A stretch of 6,996 bases of DNA from an uncultured Collinsella sp. (GTDB taxonomy: Bacteria > Actinomycetota > Coriobacteriia > Coriobacteriales > Coriobacteriaceae), in NCBI GenBank assembly GCA_902464485.1, contig CABQJJ010000086.1:1-6996 (forward strand). The letters are read 5' to 3'. The notes beneath the pieces were generated by a model, which was not told where the DNA came from, searched no databases, and saw only the letters and a list, made by a program, of their open reading frames with translations. Below, in pieces: positions 1 to 6,188 of the stretch. The first letter of the stretch is position 1; every line of letters begins with the position of its first letter. A program made the translations under genes and the position numbers.

Positions 1-83
1 GTCATAAGGCAGTAAACCACGATGAGCGTGGAGTAAAAGTTGAACAGCGTATTGATCAGCTGGATAATGGTGTAGATGTTGAT
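1..83 (-). CDS. yggT: YggT/YlmG family membrane protein, N-terminal fragment with apparent ATC start
   Basis: Only the first 27 codons are in the window; the gene continues past the left edge. The translation begins (M)NIYTIIQLINTLFNF and runs on through YSTLIVVYCLM, one hydrophobic segment with the tyrosine/serine-rich pattern seen at the start of YggT/YlmG proteins. These are small two-domain membrane proteins whose gene usually follows sepF, as it does here. The start is unusual. Reading back in frame from the conserved N-terminus, the codons are ATC, CCT, AAT, GAG, GAG, AGC, CAA, AGA and then the SepF stop TAA at 107-105, so no ATG, GTG or TTG is available. A perfect AGGAG at 94-90 lies six bases before the ATC at 83-81, which points to ATC as the real start. 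Alternatives are a sequence error or mutation of an ATG, or a shorter product starting at a downstream CTG or GTG without a ribosome site. Family assignment rests on a short fragment plus the position after sepF. Confidence 0.72.
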   Translation of the reverse strand, partial: MNIYTIIQLINTLFNFYSTLIVVYCLM

Positions 84-89
84 AGGATT

Positions 90-94
90 CTCCT
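90..94 (-). promoter_or_regulatory. Shine-Dalgarno site deciding the yggT start
   Basis: Read on the minus strand, AGGAG is followed by the six-base spacer AATCCT and then ATC. Both motif and spacing are ideal. The site sits within the 21-base gap between the sepF stop and the proposed yggT start, so it cannot serve any other gene. It is the main evidence that initiation occurs at the ATC at 83-81. Confidence 0.7.
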
Positions 95-104
95 CGCTTT
101 GTCT

Positions 105-830
105 TTACTTAAGGTAGCCGTCAGCACGGAGCTTCTTAAGGTCTGAATCCTTTATTTCGCAACCGGCGGGCAGCACCATAAACACACGGTCACCAACCTC
201 TTTAACCGTAGCGCCCAGACCGCAAGCAAAGCCATAGCTAAAATCCAGAACACGTTTGGCGACCTCAGTACGCACGCCCACAAAAATCAACGCGACAGGC
301 TGCTTGGTACGCACGCGGCGCACTACGGTCTCGACATCGTCATAACTCTCGGGACGCAAGACATAGGCAGGCAGCTGAGGCGTAGCATTGATAATGTTGC
401 TCGCATAGGTCGAGGCGCCGCTCGACTCGGGAGCAGGAGCAGGCGCCGCCGCACGAGCACGGGCACTCTCGGCATAGCTCGACGGCGTGTCGTACGCGCC
501 GGGACGATAGGCGCCCGACGATGCATCTTGAGAACGAGAGGGCGGGTTGTAGGTCGTGGCGTGACGAGAGTCATCGCCGACAAGCTGACCGGAACGCGTG
601 TACACGGCAACCGACTCTGCCTCGCCGCGGCGGGTCTGGCCCAACAGGCCATTGGTCGGTTCATCCTGAGTGTAAAATCCATCACCCGAAGCAGCGCCAT
701 ATCCGCCGGCCTGATAGCCATCGTCGTAGCCGTCATCGTAGCCGTAGTCGTCATCTTGATCGTAATCCTGGCCGTAACCCTGTTGTCCACCCAGATGTAT
801 CTTATTTTTAATCTCGTCAAGGAAGCCCAT
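105..830 (-). CDS. sepF: Cell division protein SepF
   Basis: SepF is a cytoplasmic, membrane-associated division protein that binds the C-terminal tail of FtsZ, anchors the Z-ring and helps align it. The 241-residue product has the family's three parts. Residues 1-12 (MGFLDEIKNKIH) form the short amphipathic membrane-binding helix. Residues about 14-150 are a long low-complexity linker, first Gly/Tyr/Asp-rich with GYDD repeats, later Ser/Ala/Pro-rich. Residues about 151-241 are the globular SepF domain, including PAYVLRPESYDDVETVV, the VALIFVGVRTEVAKRVLDF strand-helix and the glycine-rich FSYGFACGLGATVKEVGDRVFMVLP segment. At 241 residues it is longer than the Bacillus protein (about 150), and nearly all the extra length is linker. 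Start ATG at 830 is preceded by GAGAGGA with a seven-base spacer. It lies 60 bases after yggS and 21 before yggT, consistent with one small operon. Confidence 0.97.
   Translation of the reverse strand: MGFLDEIKNKIHLGGQQGYGQDYDQDDDYGYDDGYDDGYQAGGYGAASGDGFYTQDEPTNGLLGQTRRGEAESVAVYTRSGQLVGDDSRHATTYNPPSRSQDASSGAYRPGAYDTPSSYAESARARAAAPAPAPESSGASTYASNIINATPQLPAYVLRPESYDDVETVVRRVRTKQPVALIFVGVRTEVAKRVLDFSYGFACGLGATVKEVGDRVFMVLPAGCEIKDSDLKKLRADGYLK
721..744 (-). repeat. 12-bp tandem repeat in the sepF linker (GYDD repeats)
   Basis: Two adjacent 12-base units (TCGTCGTAGCCG and TCATCGTAGCCG on the + strand) differ at one base, with degenerate relatives on both sides (709-720 and 745-776). They encode the DDGY DDGY stretch of the acidic, tyrosine-rich SepF linker. 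The unit is a multiple of three, so gain or loss of copies would keep the frame and only change linker length. Confidence 0.7.
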
Positions 831-890
831 GGTTGTATCCTCTCACGGTTTAGTGCAGGCGCTCCAGTAATCTGTGCGCACTTCAAGCCC

Positions 891-1628
891 TCATTTTACT
901 GCAAACTCCGGGCTAAATACTACCCTGCCCAGGCGAACAAGCGTGGAGCCCTCCTCAAGGGCAACCTCAAAATCTTCGCTCATGCCGCAGGATAGCTCAT
1001 GAAGATGTAGATCAGGATGAAGCGACTCCAACTCATCCCTCAGCTCGCGCAGCCCTGCAAAAGTCCGTCGTGCCACATCCTTGTTCCCCCGGGGCGCCAT
1101 AGTCATAAGCCCCTGCACACAAATTCCCTCAAGTTCCACAAGCTCGCCGGCAACGCCACGAATCTCATCGGGCGAAAAGCCGCCCTTGGACTCCTCGCCA
1201 CTCACGTTAACCTCGATCAGTACCTGTTGGGGGGCGGCGAGCTCGCCCGCTTCGATTTTGCGGACGGCACGGCTCGAGATCGCCTGCGCCAGATGAAGCG
1301 ATCCCACCGAATGAATCAGCTCGGCCGAGCCCAATACCGCGTTAATCTTGTTGGTCTGAAGATTGCCGATCATATCGAAGCGTACCTCGGGCAGCTCCGG
1401 ATGCTCCGCCAGTCCCGCAAGCTTACGGACAAGCTCTTGCGGACGGTTCTCGGCAAAATGGCGATATCCCACCTGGATGGCCGCGATGGTCTCATCGACG
1501 CCAACGGTCTTGGATACGGCAATCAGACGCGCGGCATCGCGGGGCCTCCCGGCACGATCGAGCGCCGCATAAAAACGCTCAAGTATCTGCTCGCGGCGAG
1601 CGCGCATCACGTCCAAATAATTATCCAT
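891..1628 (-). CDS. yggS: YggS/PLPBP family pyridoxal 5'-phosphate homeostasis protein
   Basis: This is a single-domain, alanine-racemase-like TIM-barrel protein that binds PLP but has no known catalytic turnover. The family (YlmE in Bacillus, PROSC in humans) keeps vitamin B6 and amino/keto acid pools balanced in the cytoplasm. Family marks in the 245-residue product are LIAVSKT with the PLP lysine at K40, the ENRPQEL loop near 60, FDMIGNLQTNK at 84-94, VNVSGEESKGG at 141-150, GLMTMAP at 173-179, and LSCGMSEDFEVALEEGSTLVRLGR at 212-235, whose serine/glycine loop binds the PLP phosphate. Small departures from the usual pattern are AEN for GEN and DMIG for HFIG. I chose ATG at 1628 because GGAGG at 1642-1638 lies nine bases away; a TTG at 1634 would leave only three bases and adds just two residues. 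It precedes sepF, as in the Bacillus ylmE-ylmF order. Confidence 0.95.
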   Translation of the reverse strand: MDNYLDVMRARREQILERFYAALDRAGRPRDAARLIAVSKTVGVDETIAAIQVGYRHFAENRPQELVRKLAGLAEHPELPEVRFDMIGNLQTNKINAVLGSAELIHSVGSLHLAQAISSRAVRKIEAGELAAPQQVLIEVNVSGEESKGGFSPDEIRGVAGELVELEGICVQGLMTMAPRGNKDVARRTFAGLRELRDELESLHPDLHLHELSCGMSEDFEVALEEGSTLVRLGRVVFSPEFAVK

Positions 1629-1649
1629 TGCCAATCGCCTCCGCTAACA

Positions 1650-1678
1650 GCCATACAAGTAGTCCCATGCTAACGCAA
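1650..1678 (-). promoter_or_regulatory. Possible promoter for yggS-sepF-yggT
   Basis: On the minus strand TTGCGT (1678-1673) and TATGGC (1655-1650) are separated by exactly 17 bases and lie just upstream of yggS. Each hexamer matches the sigma-70-type consensus in only three or so positions, and the -35-like element directly abuts the terminator-like hairpin. The position is right for a promoter restarting transcription after phoU, but the match is weak and I call it mainly on context. Confidence 0.25.
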
Positions 1679-1710
1679 GAGCGCGGCCCTGCATGTGCAA
1701 GGCCGCGCTC
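1679..1710 (-). terminator. Probable intrinsic terminator after phoU
   Basis: A perfect 10-bp GC-rich inverted repeat, GAGCGCGGCC at 1679-1688 and GGCCGCGCTC at 1701-1710, encloses 12 bases. These can add three more pairs (TGC with GCA) around an ATGT loop after one mismatch. It lies 38 bases beyond the phoU stop and before yggS, where a terminator is expected. On the minus strand it is followed by TTGCGTTAG, a poor U-tract, so termination may be incomplete and some transcripts could run on into yggS-sepF. Confidence 0.6.
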
Positions 1711-1748
1711 ACTTAGGTATTTACAATCTTTCGACGAACGGAGCTGTC

Positions 1749-2606
1749 CTACTCCTCGTCGTCCTCGCCATCATCCTCGTCCTCAAGATGATCCAGCAGG
1801 TAGCGGAGACCCTCGCTCACCTCGTTCGCGGGTACCTTGGCAACATAGCGTGCATCGACGGCAGGCCTCATGATAACGCCCTCGCCCGAAGGCACGCGCA
1901 TGCTTTCGAGCTCGTCCTCGTCCGTACGGGCGATATCGCCGGCATTCATACGCTGACCGGTCAAAAGAAAGGTCAAACGGCAAGCAGCATCGATGGAGAT
2001 CGACGCGATGCGATCCAGATAGCGCGAAACCATGATCGCGCGGCGGAGGTCATCGTAGTTGCTATCGTCGTCCATAAACTCGCCCGTGTCCATGCGATTG
2101 AAGGTACGGAAGAACTTCTCGTAGGCAGCGTGCACCGGTTCATCCTCGACGGCCAGGTTGCAGATGATGGACATGTCGTTGGTGACGAGCGCGGAAAGCG
2201 AGGAGCCCAGCACCTGGTACACGGCCTCGGCCTCGGCCTCGACCGTACCGACAAGCTCCTTGGGCAGTGAGATATCGGCCTTGACCATATGACGCGTGGC
2301 GCGGCAGATTTGGCGAACCTTATCGGTCATGCGCTGCAAGTTAAAGTCGACGTAGATGATCGTCTGCAGCAAACGGAAGTCGGAGGCGACCGGCGACTGC
2401 GTGGCGATCAGGTTGTAGCACACGGCCTCCAAGTTGGCGCAACGCGCGTCAATCGAAAGCGTGCGCTTCTTGGTCTTGGTGGCGAGCTTGCGGTCGTCGG
2501 TCACATAGGCCTTCACGGCGTCGTGAAGGGCCAGATCAACGGCCTCGTAGATGCTCAGCGTCTCGTGACGGGCCTCGATGAGCTGACGGGAAAACAGTTT
2601 GCGCAT
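1749..2606 (-). CDS. phoU: PhoU family phosphate signalling/transport regulator
   Basis: PhoU proteins are cytoplasmic bundles of two three-helix PhoU repeats that couple the state of the Pst transporter to Pho signalling and restrain phosphate uptake. Here residues about 10-110 form the first repeat (SIYEAVDLALHDAV... through YVDFNLQRMTDKVRQI) and about 120-217 the second (LVGTVEAEAEAVY... through SRYLDRIASISIDAACRLTFLL). The ExxxD metal-binding motif that usually occurs once per repeat is degraded: QRMTD in the first and DRIAS in the second. At 285 residues it is longer than typical PhoU (215-240); the extra C-terminal part, from about 218, ends in a very acidic tail (residues 273-285, mostly Asp and Glu). 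Start ATG at 2606 has GGAG six bases upstream. It follows pstB, the standard position. Orthology to PhoU is clear; whether it binds metal clusters in the normal way is uncertain. Confidence 0.93.
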   Translation of the reverse strand: MRKLFSRQLIEARHETLSIYEAVDLALHDAVKAYVTDDRKLATKTKKRTLSIDARCANLEAVCYNLIATQSPVASDFRLLQTIIYVDFNLQRMTDKVRQICRATRHMVKADISLPKELVGTVEAEAEAVYQVLGSSLSALVTNDMSIICNLAVEDEPVHAAYEKFFRTFNRMDTGEFMDDDSNYDDLRRAIMVSRYLDRIASISIDAACRLTFLLTGQRMNAGDIARTDEDELESMRVPSGEGVIMRPAVDARYVAKVPANEVSEGLRYLLDHLEDEDDGEDDEE

Positions 2607-2625
2607 GGTTCACTCCAATCAGTTG

Positions 2626-2696
2626 GGTGCGGTCATGCCGCCCGCACAGTGAATACGTACCGGACCAGGTCCAATCGGTTTGGGACTAGTCGCACC
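2626..2696 (-). other. pstB-phoU gap with alternative hairpin pairing
   Basis: The 92-base gap between pstB and phoU is the longest within this otherwise very compact operon. It contains a local 6-bp stem with a nine-base loop (2627-2632 with 2642-2647). The same downstream strand can also pair over 6 bp with 2691-2696 near the end of pstB, so two structures exclude each other. No U-tract follows, so this does not look like a terminator. It might set the relative level of phoU through RNA processing or translation, but the stems are short and could be chance in GC-rich DNA. Confidence 0.2.
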
Positions 2697-2698
2697 GA

Positions 2699-3502
2699 TC
2701 AGCCAAAGCGGCCGGTGATATAGTCTTCCGTCCGCGAGTCCACCGGGCTGGTGAAGATCGCGTCGGTTTGACCATACTCGATGAGCGTGGCGGGCTCGCC
2801 GGCAACTTCCTGCAAGAAAAATGCGGTGTAGTCGCTGATACGAGCCGCCTGCTGCATTGAATGAGTGACGATGATGATCGTCATCTCGGGCGCCAGCTCG
2901 GCCATCAGATCCTCGACCTTAGAGACGGACGTGGGGTCGATGGCGGAGCAGGGCTCGTCCATCAGAAGGACATCGGGCTGCACCGCAAGCACGCGCGCGA
3001 TGCACAGACGCTGCTGTTGACCGCCCGAGAGCGCCAAACCATCCTTGTTGAGCTGATTGGATACCTCTTTCCAGAGGTTGGCGCGCTTGAGCGATTCTTC
3101 CACGATGTCATCGAGGTCGCTTTTGCTAGTCACGCCCTGCAGACGAGGGCCAAAAGCGACATTCTCGTAGATGGATTTGGGAAACGGGTTGGGCTGCTGA
3201 AAAATCATGCCCACGCGGCGGCGAAGGTCGACCGGATCGACGCCCTCGGCATAGATATCGTTGCCGTCGAGTGTCATGGTGCCCTCGACGCGGGTACCCT
3301 CGATAAGGTCGTTCATACGGTTGATGCAGCGCAAAAACGTCGATTTGCCGCAGCCCGAAGGGCCGATAAACGAGGTGATGGCGTTTTTGGCGATGTTGAG
3401 GTCGAGCCCCGTCAGCGCATGAAAGTCACCGTACCAGAAGTTGAAATCCTTGGCCGTGATGGCCGCTTGCTCCGGCGTGGGAGCGGACTGATAGACGGAC
3501 AT
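2699..3502 (-). CDS. pstB: Phosphate ABC transporter ATP-binding protein PstB
   Basis: PstB is the cytoplasmic ATPase that dimerises under PstC and PstA and drives phosphate import. All ABC ATPase motifs are visible in the 267-residue product: Walker A GPSGCGKST at 47-55, the Q-loop in FQQPNPFPKSIYENVAFGPR at 101-120 (the QPNPFP stretch is characteristic of PstB), signature LSGGQQQR at 158-165, Walker B VLLMDEP at 178-184 with catalytic Glu183, the D-loop, and the H-loop His214 in IVTHSMQQAARISD. The C-terminus DSRTEDYITGRFG is also typical of PstB. Length is normal. Start ATG at 3502 has AAGGAG five bases or so upstream, and the gene begins 12 bases after pstA. The D-loop region reads CSAIDP instead of the commoner TSALDP, a conservative change. 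Confidence 0.98.
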   Translation of the reverse strand: MSVYQSAPTPEQAAITAKDFNFWYGDFHALTGLDLNIAKNAITSFIGPSGCGKSTFLRCINRMNDLIEGTRVEGTMTLDGNDIYAEGVDPVDLRRRVGMIFQQPNPFPKSIYENVAFGPRLQGVTSKSDLDDIVEESLKRANLWKEVSNQLNKDGLALSGGQQQRLCIARVLAVQPDVLLMDEPCSAIDPTSVSKVEDLMAELAPEMTIIIVTHSMQQAARISDYTAFFLQEVAGEPATLIEYGQTDAIFTSPVDSRTEDYITGRFG

Positions 3503-3514
3503 GGGACTCCTTAA

Positions 3515-4420
3515 CTAGCGGCGTTTGCGCGACAGATAACGCGCAAACAGGTTGAAGGCCAGAATAATCGCCATCAGCAAAAGCGCGGTGCCGTAAGCTG
3601 CGTTCATGTTGATGCCGTCGTTGGCAAGCAGATAAAGGTGGACGGTCATGGGACGACCGGAATCGAGCGGCGATATAGGCAGGTTGATGGCCTGGCCCAT
3701 GGTGTAGAGCACCACGGCGGTCTCGCCGATGGCGCGGCCGATGGCAAGGACGATGCCGGTGGCGATGCGGCCAAAGGCCGAAGGAAGCACGATCTTGGAG
3801 ACGACCTGCCACTTGGTGGCGCCCAGGCCATATGCGCCCCAACGAATATAGCGCGGAACGGCGCGGATTGCCTCCTCGGTGGTGCGCATGACGATGGGCA
3901 GCATCAGAAGTGCCAGCGCCAGGGCGGCCGATACCATCGAAAGGCCCAGGCCCATGGCCTCAACAAACAAGGCGTAGCCAAAGAGGCCCATAACAATGGA
4001 GGGTACCGAGGCCAGGGCATCGGCAGCATAGCGGATGATGTCGACAACCTTGCCCTGCTTGGCGTACTCAGCAAGATAGACCGCAGCCAAGACGGCAATA
4101 GGCGTGCAGATGAGCATGGCGAGCGCCGTCACGTAGACGGTCGAGACGATCGTGGGCCAAATACCGCCCTCGGCGTTTACACCCTGCGGCCAGCCAAAGA
4201 TAAAGTCGAGCGAAATGTGCGGCAGACCGTTGATGACCACATAGGCGATGATGGCGACCAGCACCAGCGTGGTAATGTAGGCCGCTGCACGAAACACGCC
4301 GAGCATGATCTTGTTGGACAGGTCCTTATTGATGCGGCCCTTCTTGCCGTGGGAAAGGGCACGCTTGATGCGCTCGCGCGACGAGGTCGTATCGACCGTC
4401 GTGTCAACAAAATCGGACAT
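3515..4420 (-). CDS. pstA: Phosphate ABC transporter permease PstA
   Basis: PstA is one of the two integral membrane subunits forming the phosphate channel. The 301-residue product has a basic cytoplasmic N-terminus (residues about 15-38) and then about six hydrophobic segments: roughly 41-64, 90-118, 136-156, 159-178, 217-240 and 274-294. The conserved permease coupling loop lies at about 191-215 (WGAYGLGATKWQVVSKIVLPSA), with the EAA-type Gly and the I-x-LP ending that docks onto PstB. It is followed by GIVLAIGRAIGETAVVL, the stretch shared by PstA and PstC. The PstA identity rather than PstC comes from its position next to pstB and the LPHISLDFIFGWP segment after the first helix. Start ATG at 4420 is three bases after the pstC stop, with AGGGGG inside the end of pstC, so translation is probably coupled. 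Confidence 0.97.
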   Translation of the reverse strand: MSDFVDTTVDTTSSRERIKRALSHGKKGRINKDLSNKIMLGVFRAAAYITTLVLVAIIAYVVINGLPHISLDFIFGWPQGVNAEGGIWPTIVSTVYVTALAMLICTPIAVLAAVYLAEYAKQGKVVDIIRYAADALASVPSIVMGLFGYALFVEAMGLGLSMVSAALALALLMLPIVMRTTEEAIRAVPRYIRWGAYGLGATKWQVVSKIVLPSAFGRIATGIVLAIGRAIGETAVVLYTMGQAINLPISPLDSGRPMTVHLYLLANDGINMNAAYGTALLLMAIILAFNLFARYLSRKRR

Positions 4421-4423
4421 AGC

Positions 4424-5350
4424 CTACCCCCTCTTCTTCTTGGAGATCAGACGGACAATACCCACCAGCGCGGCGGAGATGATAAACAGGACCACGCCCA
4501 TGCCAAACAGAGCAGAACGGTGGAGGCCCGAGGAATAGCTCATGTCGAGCGCGATTTGACTCGTAAGCGTCGAAATGGGACTCGAAATGCTGTCCGGGAT
4601 GACTGGCGCGTTGCCCACGACCATGAGCACGGCCATGGTCTCACCGATGGCGCGACCCATGCCCAAAACGATCGCGTCCACAATGCCCAATTTAGCGGCA
4701 GGTAGCACGACCTTGTAGATGGTTTGCCACTTGGTGGCTCCCATGGCGTAGGACGCCTCGCGAATGCCCATGGGGATGGAATTGAGTGCATCGATGGTGA
4801 GCGTGGTGATGGTGGGAACGATCATGATAGCGAGGACGAACCATGCCGTCAGCGCGCCAAAGCCAAGACCACCGGTCAGCTGCGCGATAAACGGGCGAAT
4901 GATGATCATGCCGAAGAAGCCGTAAATGATGGAAGGGATGCCCGCTAGCAGGTCGACGGCAGGGCTGATGAGTTTGCGCACGCGCTTGCCGGCGATCTCG
5001 ACCAGATACACGGCCGTGCCCACACCCAGGGGCACACCCATGGCGAGCGCACCGACCGTCACCAGACCAGAGCCCGCCAGCAGCGACATGATGCCGTAGT
5101 GGCCCTCAGAGGGCGCCCACGTAAAGCTAAAGAAGTCAGCCAGACCGATGTCAGTAAAGACGGGCAGCGCCGAGCACGTGGTAAAGACAAAAATCAGGAT
5201 GACGGTGACGACCGCCAAGAACGCGCAGGCAAAGAAGATCCACTGCAGCGCCTTCTCCTTGAGATACGTGCTGCGCGACACCAATGCCAACTCACGCTTT
5301 TTGGGCGCTTGAGTCGTCTGCTCAGTCTGGGGGGCTCCCTGTGCTTCCAC
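4424..5350 (-). CDS. pstC: Phosphate ABC transporter permease PstC
   Basis: PstC is the partner membrane subunit of PstA. Hydrophobic segments lie, in the 308-residue numbering, near 36-58, 91-117, 132-153, 165-182, 222-243 and 281-302. The extracytoplasmic stretch after the first helix (FFSFTWAPSEGHYGIMSLLAGSG) is typical of PstC, as are GIPSIIYGFFG and the coupling loop EASYAMGATKWQTIYKVVLPAA at about 198-219, followed by IVLGMGRAIGETMAVLMVVGN. The N-terminus is Gln/Thr-rich and cytoplasmic; the C-terminus ends in a basic KKKRG. Two GTG starts are possible. GTG at 5359 would overlap pstS by eight bases but leaves almost no spacing to the GGAG ribosome site at 5362-5359. GTG at 5350 has an eight-base spacer and begins one base after the pstS stop zone, so I chose it. 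The difference is three residues. Confidence 0.96.
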   Translation of the reverse strand: MEAQGAPQTEQTTQAPKKRELALVSRSTYLKEKALQWIFFACAFLAVVTVILIFVFTTCSALPVFTDIGLADFFSFTWAPSEGHYGIMSLLAGSGLVTVGALAMGVPLGVGTAVYLVEIAGKRVRKLISPAVDLLAGIPSIIYGFFGMIIIRPFIAQLTGGLGFGALTAWFVLAIMIVPTITTLTIDALNSIPMGIREASYAMGATKWQTIYKVVLPAAKLGIVDAIVLGMGRAIGETMAVLMVVGNAPVIPDSISSPISTLTSQIALDMSYSSGLHRSALFGMGVVLFIISAALVGIVRLISKKKRG

Positions 5351-5351
5351 G

Positions 5352-6188
5352 CTACTCACTCCCCTTTCCGTCGTTGGTGACGGGAATAAAGCCCGCCTCG
5401 CGAATCTGCTTGTCCATCTTCTCGGACGTCACATAGTCAATGTAGTCCTGCGCCTGCTGCGAAGGCGTGCCCTTCACAAAGAAGTAAAGGTCGCGCGAGA
5501 TGGGATAGCCGCCACTTGCGACTGTCTTCTCGGACGCCTCGACATGGTTGACCGAAACGGCTTTGACCGAGGTCTTGGCGTTAAGGCTCTCGACAAAACC
5601 CAGCGAGATGTAGCCAATGGCGCCACGCGAGCGGGACACGACATCGCGCACCTGACCCGTGCCTGAAAGAACAGCCGAGCGACGATCGAACGGCGTGCCG
5701 TCCATCACGATGGTACGGAAGGCCTCGCGCGTGCCAGACGCCTCATCGCGGTTGATGACCTGAATCTTCAGGTCCTCGCCACCGACCTCTTTCCAGTTGG
5801 TGATCTTGCCGGCATAGATATCGCGAAGCTGCTCGGTCGAGAGGTTGCCGACCGGGTTGTCGTCGTTCACGATGAGCGCAATGCCGTCGTGCGCGATTAC
5901 GATCGGGGTCAGGCCCAGGCCTTGTTCGTCGGCATTAAGGCTACGGGAGGAGCTGGCGATATCAGCGGTGCCGGCGCTGACGGCCTCGATGCCGGCAGAG
6001 GAGCCCAAGCCAGAGACGAGCACGTCGGTGCCGGTCTCTTCCTTAAAGCCCTCGGCCGCGATTTCGGCAATGGGAAGGCAGGTGGTCGAGCCGGCCACGG
6101 TAATAGAAGACGTAGAAGATCCCGAGGAGCAGGCGCACAGCGTGAGCGTGAGCACTGCTGCACTCAGGACCGATGCGGTCTTTCTCAT
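5352..6188 (-). CDS. pstS: Phosphate-binding lipoprotein PstS
   Basis: PstS is the extracytoplasmic receptor that captures phosphate and hands it to PstC-PstA. The 278-residue product starts with a lipoprotein signal peptide: basic MRK, a hydrophobic core, and lipobox LCAC with the acylated cysteine at C20, followed by a Ser/Gly/Thr tether. Mature-protein marks are VAGSTTCLP at 31-39 (the phosphate loop), LGSSAGIEAVSAGTADIASSSRS at 61-83, HDGIALIVN at 100-108, LRDIYAGKITNWKEVGG at 121-137 and the phosphate-contacting RDEASGTRE at 148-155. The frame stays open for 64 codons upstream, but that extension is arginine-rich shadow of pgeF, so the start is ATG 6188. This ATG overlaps the pgeF stop as ATGA. 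No clear ribosome site precedes it, suggesting re-initiation after pgeF translation. pstC follows at once. Confidence 0.96.
   Translation of the reverse strand: MRKTASVLSAAVLTLTLCACSSGSSTSSITVAGSTTCLPIAEIAAEGFKEETGTDVLVSGLGSSAGIEAVSAGTADIASSSRSLNADEQGLGLTPIVIAHDGIALIVNDDNPVGNLSTEQLRDIYAGKITNWKEVGGEDLKIQVINRDEASGTREAFRTIVMDGTPFDRRSAVLSGTGQVRDVVSRSRGAIGYISLGFVESLNAKTSVKAVSVNHVEASEKTVASGGYPISRDLYFFVKGTPSQQAQDYIDYVTSEKMDKQIREAGFIPVTNDGKGSE

Noticed and set aside
874..881. Perfect palindrome GTGCGCAC in the yggS-sepF gap
   Set aside because: An 8-bp palindrome alone is expected by chance in GC-rich DNA. It has no repeat copy nearby and no promoter elements at proper spacing that I could see.
528..995. 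155-codon + strand frame with a hydrophobic, valine-rich stretch over the sepF linker
   Set aside because: The run of hydrophobic residues is the antisense reading of the GYDD repeat and has no ribosome site or family match.
3638..4705. A 355-codon open frame on the + strand opposite pstA and pstC
   Set aside because: It is His/Gly/Asp/Arg-rich with no family motifs, and lies antisense to two certain genes. Long antisense frames are common in GC-rich DNA.
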